The notes: generated from the letters alone by a model not told the origin. 64,000 bases of DNA from Zonotrichia leucophrys gambelii (GCF_028769735.1 NC_088171.1:65214216-65278215), one strand, 5' to 3'. Counted from the stretch's first letter, positions 10,538-23,246 are shown. Program-made: numbers and translations.

Positions 10538-12876
10538 AGAGAAACAAAATTAAGGGATTACAAAGGAAACCACATCAAAAAGCATCAATGATGTTTCCAG
10601 TTCTGCACTGTGCTTTAAAGGGGCATAGAATGGCTTGTGCAGTTAAGAGAGGGAGAAGTTAAAGTACCTCCATAGCAGTGGATGGAGAGCTCACAGCAAC
10701 AAACACATGATTTTTAAAATCTTGAAATCTATATAGCACTGCAAGCTGTAGCCTTGGCCTCAGCAATGCTTTGTGCTCTTTTGGTCAGCATTTCAGACAG
10801 CCTTATGAGGACATACTTATCTGTATCTGTGCTCCATAGTGCCTGCACTTCAGGAAAGCCTCTTTCTGCAGCTAGCATGAGACATCTAGGCCCTATCCTG
10901 GAGACTCTGGGTTTTTTGGAAGTCTGCATTGTTCTGTGGCTGAGAGCAAGTCCCAGACCTTTCTGCTGTGGAGCATCTTTTACAGTGAAAGGCTTCCCCT
11001 AGCCAGCACTTAGCAGAACTGCATCTGAGTGAAGAATACTGGAGCAGCATTTCTTCTCCATTTCTCATGTGTAACTGTATCACTGAGCAGACCCGGGGGT
11101 ATGGAGGGAGAGTTAATTTCACCCTGTGGAGGTTTCCCATTAATGCTTTTGTTGTGCCACAAAAGACAAAAACCAGTATTCCATTTCCCAAACTGCAATG
11201 CTCTATTAAAAAAGGTGTTTTGCATTAGTGAATGCAGGCAATTCAGGAAAAAACCCAAAAGAACTGTAGGCCCTAATTTTGCTGTGCACATCTGTATCTC
11301 CTTGTTTACAGACATATGTTTAAGGCAAGGGATGCCCTTCTTCCCCCAGTCAGGAAGGCCAGGGGGTCCATTCTTGTCCTGTGTGCCCTTCATCCTCATT
11401 TTCAGCAGAAAGGATAAATTGTTGCCTAAACAAGAGGTACTCACTGAGGATGTGCCTGCCTGAGAGCTGGGAAACCAGCACTGCCAGCGCTTCACACTCT
11501 CAGCTCCTTTAAAAGGCAGACCACAGGATGCTGATAAACCAGGCAAAGGGAGTTTGAGAGACTTCCAACAAAAGTTCACTCGCTTTCTGTTTTGAATTCT
11601 GTCCAAAGAACATTGTAATTTCTTGTATGCTTTGAATTCTTTCCAAAGAACATTGTGATCATTGTCATTCTGATGCATCAGCATTTGCAGGTAGGAAAAA
11701 AGAAACCATTTTGCTGGAGAGCTTCTCACTAGTCCATCATGAGGTCATGAACTTGGGATGCATCCAGTTGCTACTTCTTTTAACAAAAGTCAGTAAAACA
11801 TTATACCCTCAGGCTAAATTGTGTATTGGATATTTCACATATACAAAAAACCCAGAGTGGTGTAAGTTTTTTTGGAGGGAATTATTCATCCTATTTTATG
11901 AACAAGGTAAAAGATTGACTGATGCAATTTTAGAAGCATGTAAAAGGGATCCGGTACAACTTTCTTGTATATAAGACTCCTGCAGTTTTCAAATTTGATA
12001 CCTCACATTTTACTATAAATTTTACTGTGGTGTTGTAAATCCTGGGACTAGATCAGAATGACTGTGAGACAGCAAACCTTAAATCTGCCACCAGCAAGAA
12101 AAACTGCCACCTAAGTTCTAAGGACACGCAGAAGTACATTTTTAGCTCTCTTATAAATTAATTGGGTGACTTTGTGCAAGTCACTTTACCTTTCTCTCAG
12201 CAAGAACGTGTCTTCATCTCCTTGGCAATCTTGTCTATTTAAATTGCAAACTTTTTAGGGGAAGGACTGTGCTTGCACTAGGGATACTTAAAGAGGCTCC
12301 AGTTTGCCAGAACCTCTATGTTTTATTGTAATATTACCAGTGCAATCAATGAAGACTGGAGTATCATAACTGTACACTATTCTAAAGCACTAAGGCACAG
12401 TGGTGCCATCTATCAGGTAAAGAAAAACATTTGTCTCTTGTTTTCTCTAACAGAGTGTGCAGACTCTTAAAACCTAATTCTCTCTTTACAATTGTAATAA
12501 ATATCAGGGAAAAAAATAAGAGGTCCATGCTTGAAAATCTCATGGTGGTCATTGTTTAACAGGGAGAAATTTCCCTGAAAGACCTTTTCTGGAATCCACT
12601 ATACAAACCTTTTGTGAAAAATGCCCCAAGGCATGCTGCACAGAAGGGCTGAAGAACAGGCACACATCTAAGAAAGGAAGCTGGCAAGGCTGCAGGAGCA
12701 TTGGGCTACCTTTCCTCACATAGCTGCAGCCTAATCTTGGGCACAGAATCTGCTACTGATCCTCTCAACATCTTGTGGGGAGCTTCTAGCAGAGTCTGTG
12801 TCCAAGTAAGAATGGGACTTTGCCCCACTGGTTTTGTAGCATCAGCTACAAAAGCTCAACCTTGCTTAAACACAGC
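10538..12876. other. Non-coding sequence with the longest open frame
   Basis: Unique sequence. It includes the 239-codon minus-strand frame (11729-11010) and an overlapping plus-strand frame of 144 codons (11029-11463). Both being open over the same DNA points to low stop-codon density rather than to a gene. A 40-bp period tandem duplication (11591-11658) lies inside. A 9-bp hairpin, ttttgtagc-atca-gctacaaaa, lies at 12832-12853. Confidence 0.5.
11591..11658. repeat. Two tandem copies of a 40-bp unit
   Basis: The block tttgaattct-g/t-tccaaagaacattgt starts at 11591 and again at 11631, giving a period of 40 bases with only two differences over the first 28. As 40 is not a multiple of three, the duplication would have shifted any reading frame across it. 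This argues against the overlapping 239-codon frame being an old gene. Confidence 0.9.
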
Positions 12877-12964
12877 AAAAAACCCCCCCAAAACAACAAA
12901 ACTAAAAACCAAAAAACAACAAAACAAAAAAACAAAAAAAAAACCAAAAAAAACCAAAAGAACC
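12877..12964. repeat. A/C-rich low-complexity tract
   Basis: Nearly 90 bases consist almost only of A and C: runs of A separated by C, CC or C7, with words such as aaaacaacaaaac. It directly abuts copy 2 of the duplicated segment. Frames translated from its complement are rich in Phe, Gly and Leu and are artefacts. Confidence 0.95.
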
Positions 12965-13051
12965 CTGGGTAATAGAAAATTATTATTATCCACAGTACCT
13001 GGAGGAAGAAAAACATAGCAAGAAAAGAAAAGCCTCTCCTTTTCCATTCAG
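12965..13051. repeat. Duplicated 85-bp segment, copy 2
   Basis: This is the partner of the segment at 10453-10537, same orientation, 87 bases, differing mainly by 'tattat' in place of 'cagac' near the left end. It lies between two A/C-rich tracts, so the similarity stops sharply at both sides. The position between A-rich tracts could reflect insertion of a retroposed fragment, but no target-site duplication can be seen because the flanks are low-complexity. Confidence 0.9.
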
Positions 13052-13133
13052 GAAAAAACCCCAACCCAAAACAAACAAACAAACACAAAAAAACCCCCAA
13101 AAAGCCAAAAAAAAAACCCCTAAAAAACCCCAC
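13052..13133. repeat. A/C-rich low-complexity tract
   Basis: About 80 bases of A and C only, apart from isolated G or T, including an (acaa)4-like stretch at 13069-13085 and several aaaccccc words. It continues the tract on the other side of the duplicated segment. Confidence 0.95.
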
Positions 13134-14453
13134 AGTGCAATCCAGCTTTCTTTGCAAGCATATTTCCACACATAGAGTTAATAAAGCTGTAATTTCCATA
13201 CTTTCCTTTGAATCCAATCAAAAATCACAAAAAGAGTCTTTATTCTTCTCTTTTCCTTCACTTAAATTAACCAAAGCTTATTTAGTACAGTGAGAGGTTA
13301 AGATGTCATTGTCTTGTTTTGATACTTGTTTGACGAGTGAAGCTTATAAAAATGCAAACCAAACATTTCAGTTGTCCCACAGCAGCTCTGATTGAAAAAT
13401 TTGTTCAGCAAAATTAAATTAATTGTTATAGGTATGTTCCCTTTTTTTTGGTCCACTGTCCTGTCATGTATGCCTTTTGGAGTGTCTTATCATGAAGATA
13501 AATAGAATGAACTCTGGCTACTTTGCAGATGAATGATATCCCAATTAAAATTTTAGCTTAGAAATGTTTAATGGCTTTTCCTCCTTGTAACCTGAGAGCA
13601 AGTTTAAGGTTTCACTTTGAGGATAATAATTCAGTTTTACAGCATAGTGATGTCAATTAAAGAGATTTGCTTCACACTGAATATAGAGCTCCCAAGTCCC
13701 ATAAACAACAAATGGTAAAAAGATCTCTAAGTCTTCCTAGAAGTGGAATGAATGTAGCCTTTTGAAAATGCACAGTGCTTGATTAAATATGATGGTTTAA
13801 AATTAATTAAACCACTCATCACACTCCCGAGGGCCTGTATGTCCTGTAAAGAATTCAACTGGACTACATGGCTAAGAAAAAGACCTCACTTTGTTATGCC
13901 TCTGCCTGTTTAATATTTTACCAAATTCATGCTTTGCTAAATGCACTCACCCTTGTATATTAGTTTTAAAAGGATTCAGGGGTTTTTAATAAAAATCAAC
14001 TGAATTATTTCTACCATTTCTCTCTTGAATTACTTCTCTCTTGAATTATTTCCATAATGAATTTCTTTCTTTCTTGCAAATCCACTTAAGTTTAGTGCTT
14101 ATAAAATATATGTCCCCAGTGGGTATATTAAGCATCTGGAAGCATCTAGGCCTGTCCTAGAGCTAATACATGAATATGTGTTCCTGAATTTCACCAACAA
14201 TCAAATAATATAGAAGCAGTGATATCTGCCCATCTAACCACTCCAAAAAACCTTTCCATCTATGAATTTCTGCTGAGTGACGTGCACCAGAGTTCAGCAT
14301 GATCAGGAATGTAATACAGTAACTGCTGCCATCACCCAAACGCGAGGATAGGCTTGGCATAAGAAAATGGTCAAAGATGCTAATAAAATTGAAAAGATCT
14401 ACACTAACATGCATTGGCTGCATAGAGTTTATCAATTGTGAAGACTTGTAGTC
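13134..14453. other. AT-rich unique block, possible conserved element
   Basis: There is no gene or repeat. The stretch at about 13200-14110 has many homeodomain-type TAAT and ATTA cores (for example aaattaattaaacc near 13801), few CpG, no simple repeats and no transposon debris, and so resembles conserved non-coding DNA. A small tandem duplication of 'ctctcttgaatta' (period 16) lies at 14019-14052. Conservation cannot be tested here. Confidence 0.25.
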
Positions 14454-14468
14454 TTTTTTTTTTTTTTT
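14454..14468. repeat. T15 run
   Basis: Fifteen consecutive T. There is no recognisable retroposon body beside it that would make it a reversed poly(A) tail. Confidence 0.95.
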
Positions 14469-17400
14469 GATCTTGAATTTGTGACCAGACCTATACTTGT
14501 GTTAAACCTGGGTACAAATCCTCTTTCTCTCTCTGTCTTGGTCAATTAACATGAAACACCTTTTTACCTGCAGTGTTTTCAGATGTCAAACTGAAATCAT
14601 TAGAACCATTTAATATGAATCATTTTATGCCTTCAAATGACTACAAGACAGAGTGCAAAGAGACTGAACTTCTGCAAAAGCCTTATCTGGTCACCAGGCT
14701 TCACCGAGCAGCAGCAGTACAGCAGTGTTGGCAGCAGTGCCTGTAGTGTGGGAACTACATTTGTGCAGAATGTGACTCACCTGCTTGGGCCATTCACAGC
14801 CTGAATGAGGAGGTCAAATACTTGTCTGTGCTTATACCTACCAGGGCAATACTTGTTTACATGAATCTGTAAGCTAGAGTCTTCTCATTTAAATACAATC
14901 AGGATCTTGGGCCAATGCTCTTCTTTTGCTTTCTTTGCATCTCAGTATTATCTATTATTTAACACTTCCAAGCACAGAAATTCTGCATGTAATTATTATG
15001 TGCACTCTCTTCACTGTAATGCTGTTACAGATCTTTGCATTAATCACACAGAACAGGAAACCATTACTTAACAGATGTTGCCCCCTAGCAAACAACAAAG
15101 AATTACAAGTGCTGCCTGTCAGGAAACAGCTTTTGTCTTATAAAAATCCGGTGAGTTAACTGAGAATTTCAGCCATTGCTTATTGATACTACTAATAAAA
15201 AACATTATCCTGAGAATGATTTCTCTACAGATCTGAATGCATATGCTCAGTAAAAGAGAGATGCTATTAATAGTCACTGTTTCCTTGGGCCACAAGGGAC
15301 GTGACTGTCTCCCGGGGGAATCCAAGGTCTGGTTAAGCACAGAGAAACAGACATGGACAGGCTGTGGCTGTGTGCAGACTTACAGTTCCACAGATGCTTA
15401 CTGCAGCCAAGCTGCAGCTCTCCTGTGACTCTCCCAGGAGCTGGGAGCTCTCCAGAGGTCCAAGCTCATGGAAACAGGACTAGATTTTATTGAGGGGGGG
15501 GAAAAAAAAAAGTACACAAGACAAAGCCTCAGTCCTAAGAATTGTAAGGATAGTCCTAAAAATGTGACCCCTTATATTTCAAGCTGCAGAACACAAGTAC
15601 AAAGGACTGCAAATTTAATTTAAAAATACCTCATGAACTTTTATTGTCTTTTGGGGCATGTCTCATGACTTCGAGGTCCTGCTTCTGGCACTGCTATTGG
15701 AATCATCAGAGTGCTCTGATCACAGCACTCTGCAGATGCACAGCACAGGCAGATGTAAGCCTGAGAGGCAATGCAGCAGAAAAGTGGAGGGGAAAAGCAT
15801 AGATGGAAAAGAAAAATGATGACCTGCTTAACACTTTTGAATCCCAACAAGAAAGAAATTATTCTTCTTTGCAGCCTTCCCAAAATTTGTATCAGCGAGT
15901 ATTTAATAACTTTATTAGGCCACACAAAACATTTTTTTCTTGAAATGAAAGGAATACCTTGAATTTGCATCTTCATCTTTTTGTTTTTCCATCTCTTCAA
16001 CTTTGATTACCACTTAACGGCTGCCAGTTGATTTTTATTGCCAAGTTTTGATTATTACTTAATATTATACTGTAGCAGCATTAGTAAGACCCAAATCTTC
16101 CACAATCATTTAGTTTAACCAAGTACATCACTTACTGGAAAATACAAGAAAACAATAGGGATGAGAAGAGTGTGTGGAACTATTGGAGCCTTGTTTGCCA
16201 GACTGTCACTTGGCTTTCACGTTGCCTCCTGCCACCAGGTGTCAGTGCTATAACATCTATATATGTGTGGCACACTCGGCGGCACTTCCAAACCACGCAG
16301 AGCTGGGCATTGACATATCTAGGCTTGAAACCTCAACATTGACAAAAAACAACCATGGATTGCACTGCAAGCAAATTTCCTTTCATGTGCTGAGGTGGTG
16401 GTGCAATGCTTACCCATGTTCTAGGGGCTTGGTTGGCTTGTTTTGCTCCTTTCAACTTTCAGTTCAGAGTCAGTAGAAAATGCTATTGATCTGAGAAAAT
16501 TTGCTTATTTTTAAAAACTTATTGCTTTTATGTTGAGATAAGAGAAATAAAACATAAGCAAAATAAAGCTGATGTAAGATTATAGAAGATGGTTTCTTTG
16601 GGGGGAAGAATTACAAGAAACTCTATGAAGCATTTTGTTCTCAGCTACTACCCCCTGGAAGTGGCTATTACAGAAACCACCATTTTTTTCAGTTTTGTAA
16701 TCTGTTCCCAGATATCCATGTCCTGTGATCAGAGATGTTTGTGAGATCCCCAAAATAAGCAGCTGACTTGAGTTTTAATGAGGGAGAGAAACACAAGTGC
16801 TACAAGCACTACCCTTTGGTGGGGAAGCACTGTGAAGACCCAACCACCACATCTGTCAGACGCAGCCAAGATGATCTGTTCCTGAAGGTTGAACTTATTT
16901 CCCTTCAGGGCCCAGAGAATCTAGGCAGGTCTCTTTCCTCTGATCCCCATCAGGAGAAGTGAGCTGATCACCCTCTACCATAAGGGACAAAATACCTTTT
17001 GAAGAGATGCAAGAAAGCATCTGAACACTCACACAACTCACTCGGGGTGGCACTGGCAGAGTTCCTGCCTGCCTTCCACAGCTCAGCAGAGGACACCACC
17101 TCTCCCTTCCTCCCTGCCCCCAGCAGTGGGGAAGGTGAAGGCAGCCCTGGGTGAAATTCCTTTCTGCAGCCAAATTAGCACCAGTGGTTGGCAGCTGTGG
17201 GACCCTGGAGGTTACACTGTGGAAGTCCTGTGGGGAGCAAGACCCTCCAGCACAGCTTTCTGACACACTCAACTATGCCACTGCCAACCCTTCTGGCTCT
17301 GCTCAAAATTCAGAGCATTTGCTCTCTTGGGAGACAGAAAATCAACCCCAGCAGCCTCATTTGAGACCATTTAAGTGTCTGTACTCTCACACACCTGTAT

Positions 17401-17519
17401 TTTTGATACACCTGTGAAGAATGGTTGTTTCCCTTTGCACACAGCTTTTCAGCAAGTTTGCAATCACTAAGAAGCTCTATTCTATCCACAGTGAACACTG
17501 AGACATGACATATGCTTAC
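14469..17519. other. Non-coding sequence, no gene recognised
   Basis: Unique sequence. It holds a G8A10 run at 15494-15511, a 9-bp hairpin cagagtgct-ctgatcac-agcactctg at 15708-15733, and a GC-richer part at about 16860-17300 with overlapping short frames on both strands. No domain or transposon is recognised. Confidence 0.55.
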
Positions 17520-18140
17520 TTTATATTTAATAGGCCTCTCATTTGTTTAGAAATAAAATGTATTGTCACTAAATTTAATGATGCTATTTATAATGCCTGT
17601 ATTCCCAACAATGAATACAGTCCATAAATATTAGTGGGAAAATTTACTGTGCTAATTTAGTAACACATTAGATCAACCCAAAATCATTCTGAATGCGCAT
17701 ATATCTGAGTAACTTTGAAAATCTGACTATCCCTGATTGTAAGCTAGGAAAGCTGCTGCTGAACTTGCAAAGTGGTATTTTTTTAGTTATATTCAAATTA
17801 CTGTGAAATTATAAAGCTCTTTCTTAACTGATGATCATCCCTCTAATCTACTAATTATTCCAATTCCACAATAGACAGAATACTTTATAGACATTTCTAA
17901 ATTGCTTTCATGTTCAATTACTTATAATTATACAAACAAGTCTGAAATTGATGATCTGTGCATATAATTATAGATTCTACAACTCAGCATAAGCAAATAA
18001 AGGAAACTACGCTTATTATGACAACACAGTTTCTAGTAGTCAGCCACTGCAAATTTAATTGCAGTAAAGGGTGGATAGTATTATTATGTAATTAGTAACA
18101 AAATTGTTATTTCAAGACAATTAAATGATAATGTGGGCAC
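17520..18140. promoter_or_regulatory. Candidate conserved AT-rich regulatory block
   Basis: About 600 bases dense in TAAT, ATTA and AATTA cores, such as 'ttacttataattataca' and 'tatgtaattagtaac', with a small palindrome ctgcaa-atttaa-ttgcag at about 18047-18064. There is no microsatellite, transposon or long open frame. This composition is common in vertebrate developmental enhancers and in plain AT-rich DNA, so confidence is low. Confidence 0.2.
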
Positions 18141-19724
18141 TGGAGCTCAGTCTTAGAGCAATATTCTAAGTTTAAGGTGAAGGAGTCCTACCAGATTCAA
18201 AAGCTGAGTTAAGTTGAACAGTGTTTTCTTCTGTAAGTATTGTTAAAAATATCATGATGAAATGATGCACAAAACAGTATAATAAAGTGATTACCTGTGG
18301 CCTCTGCACTACACATCATAAGTTTCAGAGACTCCTTTCAGGTTCTTTCCTCTTAGTTTGTCCATTTTACTAATAGAAAAAGGCAACAGAGTATGTGGTT
18401 AATTCTTTGGTACATGAATAACAAGCCTGGCCTTTCTCAGATATAGAAATGCCACTTAGAAGGGAGACAATCACCTCAAATTTGTGAAAAACAAGAATAA
18501 AGCAACTTAAACCATGACTAGTGAAAGCACAGAACAGGTACTGCAGAAGGCACATGCAGGTGATACAAGAAGGACAAGTCACTTGCAATGAGGAGATAAA
18601 TCTAAGTTCAATATAACCCACCTATACACTGTTTCTCTTAACAGAGTTTATTTTCTAGGATATAAACTGAGCTATTAGGCCATGACTTGCAATCCCACAA
18701 TTAAGAAAACAGTCAAAATAGAAAAGCTTAACAATGGTGACTTTACTTGGTGTGAGTTGTCCACAAATTTAATATCTGTTTATAAGGCATCCTTTCATAT
18801 TTACATTTTAACTTGCACTCATTTGCTTTAATGGTGCAGGATTATCAGAAGATAAACTGATCTGATTAAATTTTATATTCTGGATCATTAAAGCATCAGG
18901 AAATGAATTGGTATTTTCTTTTCCTACATTACCAAGCCTTCTGATGAGAAATAAAACTCTCTTAAACTTGAGTCACAAATTACTGACTACACCATCTTAC
19001 TATAGGGAAAGGCACACTTTTATTTTAATTAAACAGCAAGGTAGCAGAAATTGGATTCTCATTGACACTAACTCATCTTTTAATGGAAAAAAGATGTCTC
19101 TTTGTAGATTTTCATGACTGCCATGCAGGTAGTTCTTTAGTATGAAGGCTCTCTAGTCACAAAATTTATTTAATTTTTTACTCCCTTTTCTTCCCTGCAT
19201 TATTTCTTAACCCATAGTTAAGGCATGAATTATTGTAGAACAGGAATAGATATTTTTAAGTGTGTTAAAGTGAGTTTTCCTCTGCCTTCAGAAACCCTTA
19301 GCAGGCTGATAGGCCTTAAGAAGAGAAGAGCTGTGCTGGAGGAAAGCAAACACTGGACAGTGGCTACCCAAGGAGATATGGTTTGAAGAGGAGATCTCAT
19401 TTAATAGTTGAATTAATACAATGTCTTTCTACTGCCTAAGAAGGCATCCATCTCTTTCCTCCTCCCTGTCTCTCATGGCAGCTCATTTGTGCAGCTTCCC
19501 CTTGCACGGGTTATTAATCTGGAAAAATATTACTGCTACAGTTGCAAAAATTAATAACTTACAGATACTCAAGGTATAGCAAATGAAGAGGGCAGGGCTT
19601 TCTATCTTAGAGCTGGAAATAAGAAAGATTGTGAATGCTGCTTGGGTGTAATGGAATCATTAGGTTAGCTGTGCTGCACCACAAGATCTCCCCCTGCTGT
19701 GTAATGGTTTGCTTCATTTTATCT
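18141..19724. other. Non-coding sequence, no gene recognised
   Basis: Unique AT-rich sequence. I see no repeat, exon or structured element. Confidence 0.6.
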
Positions 19725-19850
19725 GAAAAAAAGACAACAAAACAAATTCCCCAAAACAAGCAAACAAAAAAACCAACCCTCAAAATCCATAAAACAACCA
19801 ACAAACAAACAAACAACCCCCCCACAATACAGAACAAAACAACAAAAAAG
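19725..19850. repeat. A/C-rich low-complexity tract
   Basis: About 125 bases dominated by A and C, including (acaa)n-like words at 19798-19816 and a C7 run. It is the same kind of tract as those at 12877-13133 and 52479-52552. Confidence 0.95.
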
Positions 19851-20086
19851 CAGATATGCTGAAAGATGCCGTAGTCTTTAGTCTAAAATAGTCCCATACA
19901 GCCACCTCTAGGAAAAGAAGGAAAAACCCAAACCCAGTGATATGCATTTACAATAGATACAGCATGACACAAGCTGCCATATAAGAAGGCCTGAAAAATT
20001 AGGGCTTAAAAAGTGCCAAGATAGCGAGCAATCCCTCTTGCATGCAATGCCTGACTTGACCACGAGGTGGAAGTGAAGTTTAAAAA
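19851..20086. other. Non-coding sequence, nothing recognised
   Basis: Short unique interval. No feature is visible. Confidence 0.6.
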
Positions 20087-20485
20087 TTAAACTAAAATCT
20101 GACCAGAGCAGAATTGTGCAACTGTGCAGTCACCGCTAGTGCCATCGAATAGACAAGTGAGGGCTATTATCAGCATGGGGATTTCGTAGCTCCTTGCTCT
20201 CTGCTCGGCAGCCTGGGATGCAATCAGTACAAAGTAAATATTGTGCTGACATGTCGCAGTGGGTTTCATTTGGGGTAGAATAAAACACAGCTTTTGATTC
20301 TTGCCTTGGATTCCTGACCGATACAGCGCCTCAAGCTGTGATCAGTTGTTTTCCCCCTCCCAGCTCCAGGGGATGATTATGCCTGAAATAATTAATTGGT
20401 AGACAAGAAAAGCAAAGATCTCCTTATTCCTGAATGTTTTAAATTGTGCACTAGAAATGTCAAATTAGTTCAGGAGTAATTAGTC
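20087..20485. promoter_or_regulatory. Candidate conserved regulatory element
   Basis: This block retains many CpG for its surroundings (gtcaccgc, atcgaat, tttcgtag, ctcggc, tgtcgc, gaccgata, agcgcc). It ends with homeodomain-type sites at about 20388-20399 (aataattaattg) and 20475-20482 (gtaattag). It carries no repeat and no long frame. CpG retention plus clustered sites is what a constrained enhancer would show. Exonic origin is not excluded, but no splice-bounded frame stands out. Confidence 0.3.
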
Positions 20486-22994
20486 AACAAGGTGCTGTGC
20501 ACAGAACTGGAGTTGAACACAATGAAGATTATGGCTGTGCAAAACCCCACAGAGCTGCAGATGTTGATGCACCTTTAGCAAACAGAAAGGAGCTGCAAGG
20601 GAAACAGGTTGCCCCTATTTTGTATCATTTCTGTGAAAGACAAAAGCTTAGTGTTAGAGCAGGAATGGCCCACAGTGCTGTGGGTAGTTCTTTTAGAAAC
20701 ACTGCAAGATTTTCTTCTTAGATGGAGAACTAAGAACTCCACAATCTAAATAGTTTCCTCCACACACAGGAAAGATGGGGTAGGGCACGTACTGAACAGG
20801 TAGGAAAACTGAGACATAGAAGGATTAAGACTCAGGTCCTCCAATGCATCAAGGTGATTTCCCAAGAAGTACTGTGTCTTAGGCTGTGTCTAAAATCCCA
20901 CACCCTGAAAGTGGCTCCTTGGTGTCAGGTTTACACTTGCACATACCCTAGTTCCATGGTGTGAGCCTGGTCTGTGATGGGCTCCCACCACAATATTTAA
21001 TGCCTGCAGAAGAGATAATTGCAAGTACTGACATGGTATTTTGAATCTGAAAATAACCCCAAAACAACAACAACAACAACCCCACTGTTTTTTTACTGTA
21101 GTATCCTTTATATTCAGCTCAGAAGTGAGGCTGAATCGTATTCATTACATGCTGTAAAGACTGGGGCTATGAGACCAGAAAGCATGGGCATAAATAAGTA
21201 GAGGTATGAAAGGCATTAAACTGCCTTAGGCTGTTTACAGGGTATTCAAACAGAACAATGTAACTGCAAGTTTTTGCAGATGGAGGACCACATACTGATT
21301 CATTAAGTGCCTGAGCCCAAACTGCTTTTCAGAGGTATCCTTCTAGGTATTTCCATTGACCTGTTCTCATGTTTGCCTTCCTGCTAACCACCATTGAGAT
21401 GTACAAGAACTAGGATGCATAAATGGAAATGTGGACTCAGTAATGGAGAAAGGTCTGAAATAGGGAATTTCTTGAGGATATGGCAAATCTTCTTCTAGTA
21501 TAGGAAGGCAGGGAACAAAGTGGGAACTCTCCCTGCACAATACATAAGGGCTGTCTTTCACAGGTACATGCTTAAAATCACCTTCTAAGACCAAGATTAA
21601 TTTGGTTCACGATGTGTAAATAAATGAGGCTGGACAAAACCCAGAGCAGGGACTCATAAGAAGCCTGCTGCTCATACTTTAAAAACTTTGTACACAATAA
21701 ACTGGTTACATTTATCAAAACTCTGAATTGCAATATGCTTTGGAAACCACGCAGAGAATTGTTTTCCTCATTGTAGGTGAAGCTGGGTGGAACAAGGATC
21801 AGATAAAGTTGCTTTTGGACCCACATAATTTTCCCTCTCAGAACTGCTGAGTTGTTGCTCTAAACATTTCTCTAAGCTGGCAGGTGATAAAAATGCTAAC
21901 AGAAAGTTGGTAAATAATTTCCTCACATAATTTCATTCCTGGTCTAGCTGGAAATAAACACAATGAGCAAATAGCTGGCAAGTCATAAAGGTGGACAATC
22001 CTTTTTTATATGAAACACTCAGTCTGCCTTATTTTCCCTAATAAATATGGGCTGAGATAGCTACTAGCACAATAAATAGAGGAAATCCAGAATGCTCTGG
22101 AATAATTTTAGTTCCTGAAGGCAGAAAGGGAGTGCCATTTTATGCTATCATGAGTAGTTTTAAGTAAGAAACAGAGGTCCCAACACTGGAAAACAGGTAT
22201 CAAACCGTCAGGTGGCTTAGACAAATACACTCAGAGAGCAAAGGGTGCTCATTTTTACTGGTGAGAGATGACTACAGCTCCCTGGTTAGCTTCATAACAG
22301 ATAGGTCTTGGCTCAATATTGAGGATCACTTTTGAACTCAGAACTGGTCCTGGATCCTCCCTAGCATTTTCTGCTGCCCCACCTCCAGCCAGGGATGCTG
22401 ATTCTTCTGCAAGCCTTTGGCAAACACTGACATTTTTAAAGTTTTTAAAACCTTCCTTATGAGAAGAAGGACCCCACAGCACTGCCCCCAACTGGAGTTC
22501 TTGCTGAAGAAATCTCTTGGCTGCTATATGACATTAAAACACTAAATGCATGCTCCCTTTTCTGAGAGAAAAATTACTTTAAAAGCTCACACAGCTGCAT
22601 AATTTGATTAAAATCATGCTTCCTGTGAAAATGCAGGCTGTCCTTTGCTATTTAAAGCAAAACACATGTTTCTGCATATAGGAGCAGATAATCACAGAGA
22701 CCGACACACATCAATCACAATAACCACCTCACTTGACATGTCTGAATCAGCCATCACTCACAGTGGGGGGAAAAAAGGTGCCATCTTTCCCCTCACCCCA
22801 GACCCCAACTGAATGCCTAATTAATGCATTTCAGTCACTTGAACACATAAGTATGCCTTGACAGAAGGCTTTAAGTCTGAAGGTGTCTCAGGTAATAAAA
22901 CACAAAGCTCTGAAATGTTCCATGGTGAGCAAGTACCTGAAAGCCTGGGTCTGAACCATCTGAACCTCAAGCATGCAAAAAATAGACCACAGGC
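20486..22994. other. Non-coding sequence, no gene recognised
   Basis: Unique sequence with a short (aac)n microsatellite at 21061-21080. Open frames are short and lack domains. Confidence 0.6.
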
Positions 22995-23046
22995 TGTTTC
23001 CTTCTTCTTTTACTTTCTTTTTTTTTTTTTTTTTTTTTTTCTTTTA
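22995..23046. repeat. Pyrimidine tract with T23 run
   Basis: Pyrimidine-rich sequence containing 23 consecutive T at 23018-23040. It could be the complement of a poly(A) tail, but no retroposon body is recognised to its left. Confidence 0.95.
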
Positions 23047-23246
23047 ACCAAAAACAAAATCACAGTCTTCAAATCTTGGCTAAAGCTTTGAGTCTTCTGT
23101 AACTCATTTTCCTATTCATTATGCAGGAACTAAGACTTGATCTTCATTATAGCTGTTCTAATTGTAACTTACAATCTTTAATCTCTGAGCCCTTCAAAAG
23201 ATGTTTGATATACTGCATTTAAGAGCCAGGTGCTGAAACAGACAAC

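Noticed and set aside
11591..11658. The 40-bp tandem duplication read as a protein repeat
   Set aside because: The period is not a multiple of three, so it cannot be an in-frame peptide repeat.
12846..13217. Minus-strand frame of 123 codons rich in Phe, Gly and Leu that looks like a membrane protein
   Set aside because: It is the translation of T/G-rich low-complexity DNA (complement of the A/C tracts), not a real hydrophobic protein.
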